Source: Balanoglossus misakiensis (Eukaryota > Hemichordata). From it: 64,000 nt of DNA. A program made the position numbers and the translations under genes. Below the pieces are notes generated by a model. It saw nothing but the letters and a program-made list of their open reading frames with translations, had not been told where the DNA came from and did not search any database. Below are positions 63,682 through 64,000 of the stretch, piece by piece. The stretch spans positions 7,316,001 through 7,380,000 of the forward strand of contig CM082594.2 of NCBI GenBank assembly GCA_040954595.2, in the 5' to 3' direction. Each line of letters begins with the position of its first letter. The first letter of the stretch is position 1.

Positions 63682-63718
63682 CACCACTGCCAATGTCTGC
63701 TGGTAATTTGAAACCCAT
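63682..63718 (-). CDS. Possible SMAD upstream exon (weak)
   Basis: An ATG-started frame, MGFKLPADIGSG, ends at a strong GTAAGT donor in phase 1, matching the SMAD linker exon. Joined it reads LPADIGSGETPPPGY, which loosely resembles the vertebrate linker FPAGIEPQS followed by ETPPPGY. A stop codon lies shortly upstream in the same frame, so it would need to be a first exon or have an acceptor within about 20 bases. The resemblance is short and may be chance. Confidence 0.22.
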
Positions 63719-64000
63719 TTGCTGGCCATACTTCGCCGATCATTATCTCACTAGAAAATGCTGTCAGGATTTTCAGCAGGTTCCCTGTTTTTTTCAGCGG
63801 GAATGACACCCGACTTGTTTTTTTCTTGCACATTGAGCACTTTGAGGAAATTTTTACGAGAAGACGAAATCACATTTACGGGACAAATGAATGCATTTAT
63901 TGGACGGATGAAAACCGGGGAAAACAAAGATCAGTCGACTTCCAAGGCCGTCTGACCTAATCCATTTACATTACTTGTGAATGTACCATTTAATCTTTCT

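Overview
This is animal nuclear DNA. Genes are split by GT/AG introns, the proteins are metazoan (a TGF-beta/activin R-SMAD, TFIIA gamma, SNAPc subunit 5, KCTD BTB proteins, a LysM-domain protein), and the spacers carry many short TTAA-flanked inverted-repeat elements. The R-SMAD and the KCTD copies are close to, but not the same as, their vertebrate homologues. An invertebrate such as a lancelet, another deuterostome or a lophotrochozoan fits; the sequence does not decide between them.

Layout. Bases 1-21,677 are one tandem satellite of an 87-bp unit, about 249 copies, with a 100-N assembly gap at 7,473-7,572. The array decays at its right edge (21,661-21,897), flips orientation at about 21,898 and fades out near 22,262. 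Next come about 3 kb of intergenic DNA with a 355-bp foldback element, then a compact gene cluster: a LYSMD1/2-type gene (-), GTF2A2 (+) divergent from it across about 350 bp, SNAPC5 (-) convergent on GTF2A2, and three intronless KCTD6/21-like genes in tandem (-, 31.4-35.1 kb). From 38.5 to 50.9 kb lie the linker and MH2 exons of a Smad2/3 gene (-). Its MH1 exons are not visible and probably lie beyond 64,000. Upstream of the linker exons on the same strand, probably inside a SMAD intron, is a two-exon gene (52,968-57,645) for a 1,169-aa protein that looks like a domesticated or still mobile hAT/KDZ-like DDE transposase. The rest (57.7-64 kb) shows only weak candidate exons and promoters.

Most notable. 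The last two SMAD2/3 exons are duplicated in tandem (set A 38,546-39,097; set B 42,942-43,677). Both sets are open, both keep splice sites and both are in phase with the shared upstream MH2 exon, so one gene could make two R-SMADs. They are almost identical except in the C-terminal tail, where A ends CSSMS (canonical receptor target) and B ends CPSMS after a Pro/Gly-rich stretch. The transposase-like gene and the higher-order structure of the satellite are the other main points of interest.

How the genes relate. GTF2A2 (RNA polymerase II pre-initiation) and SNAPC5 (snRNA promoter factor) are housekeeping genes packed back to back, apparently with abutting poly(A) signals. LYSMD, GTF2A2, SNAPC5 and SMAD3 also share one human chromosome arm (15q), so the cluster probably reflects old animal linkage rather than a functional operon.
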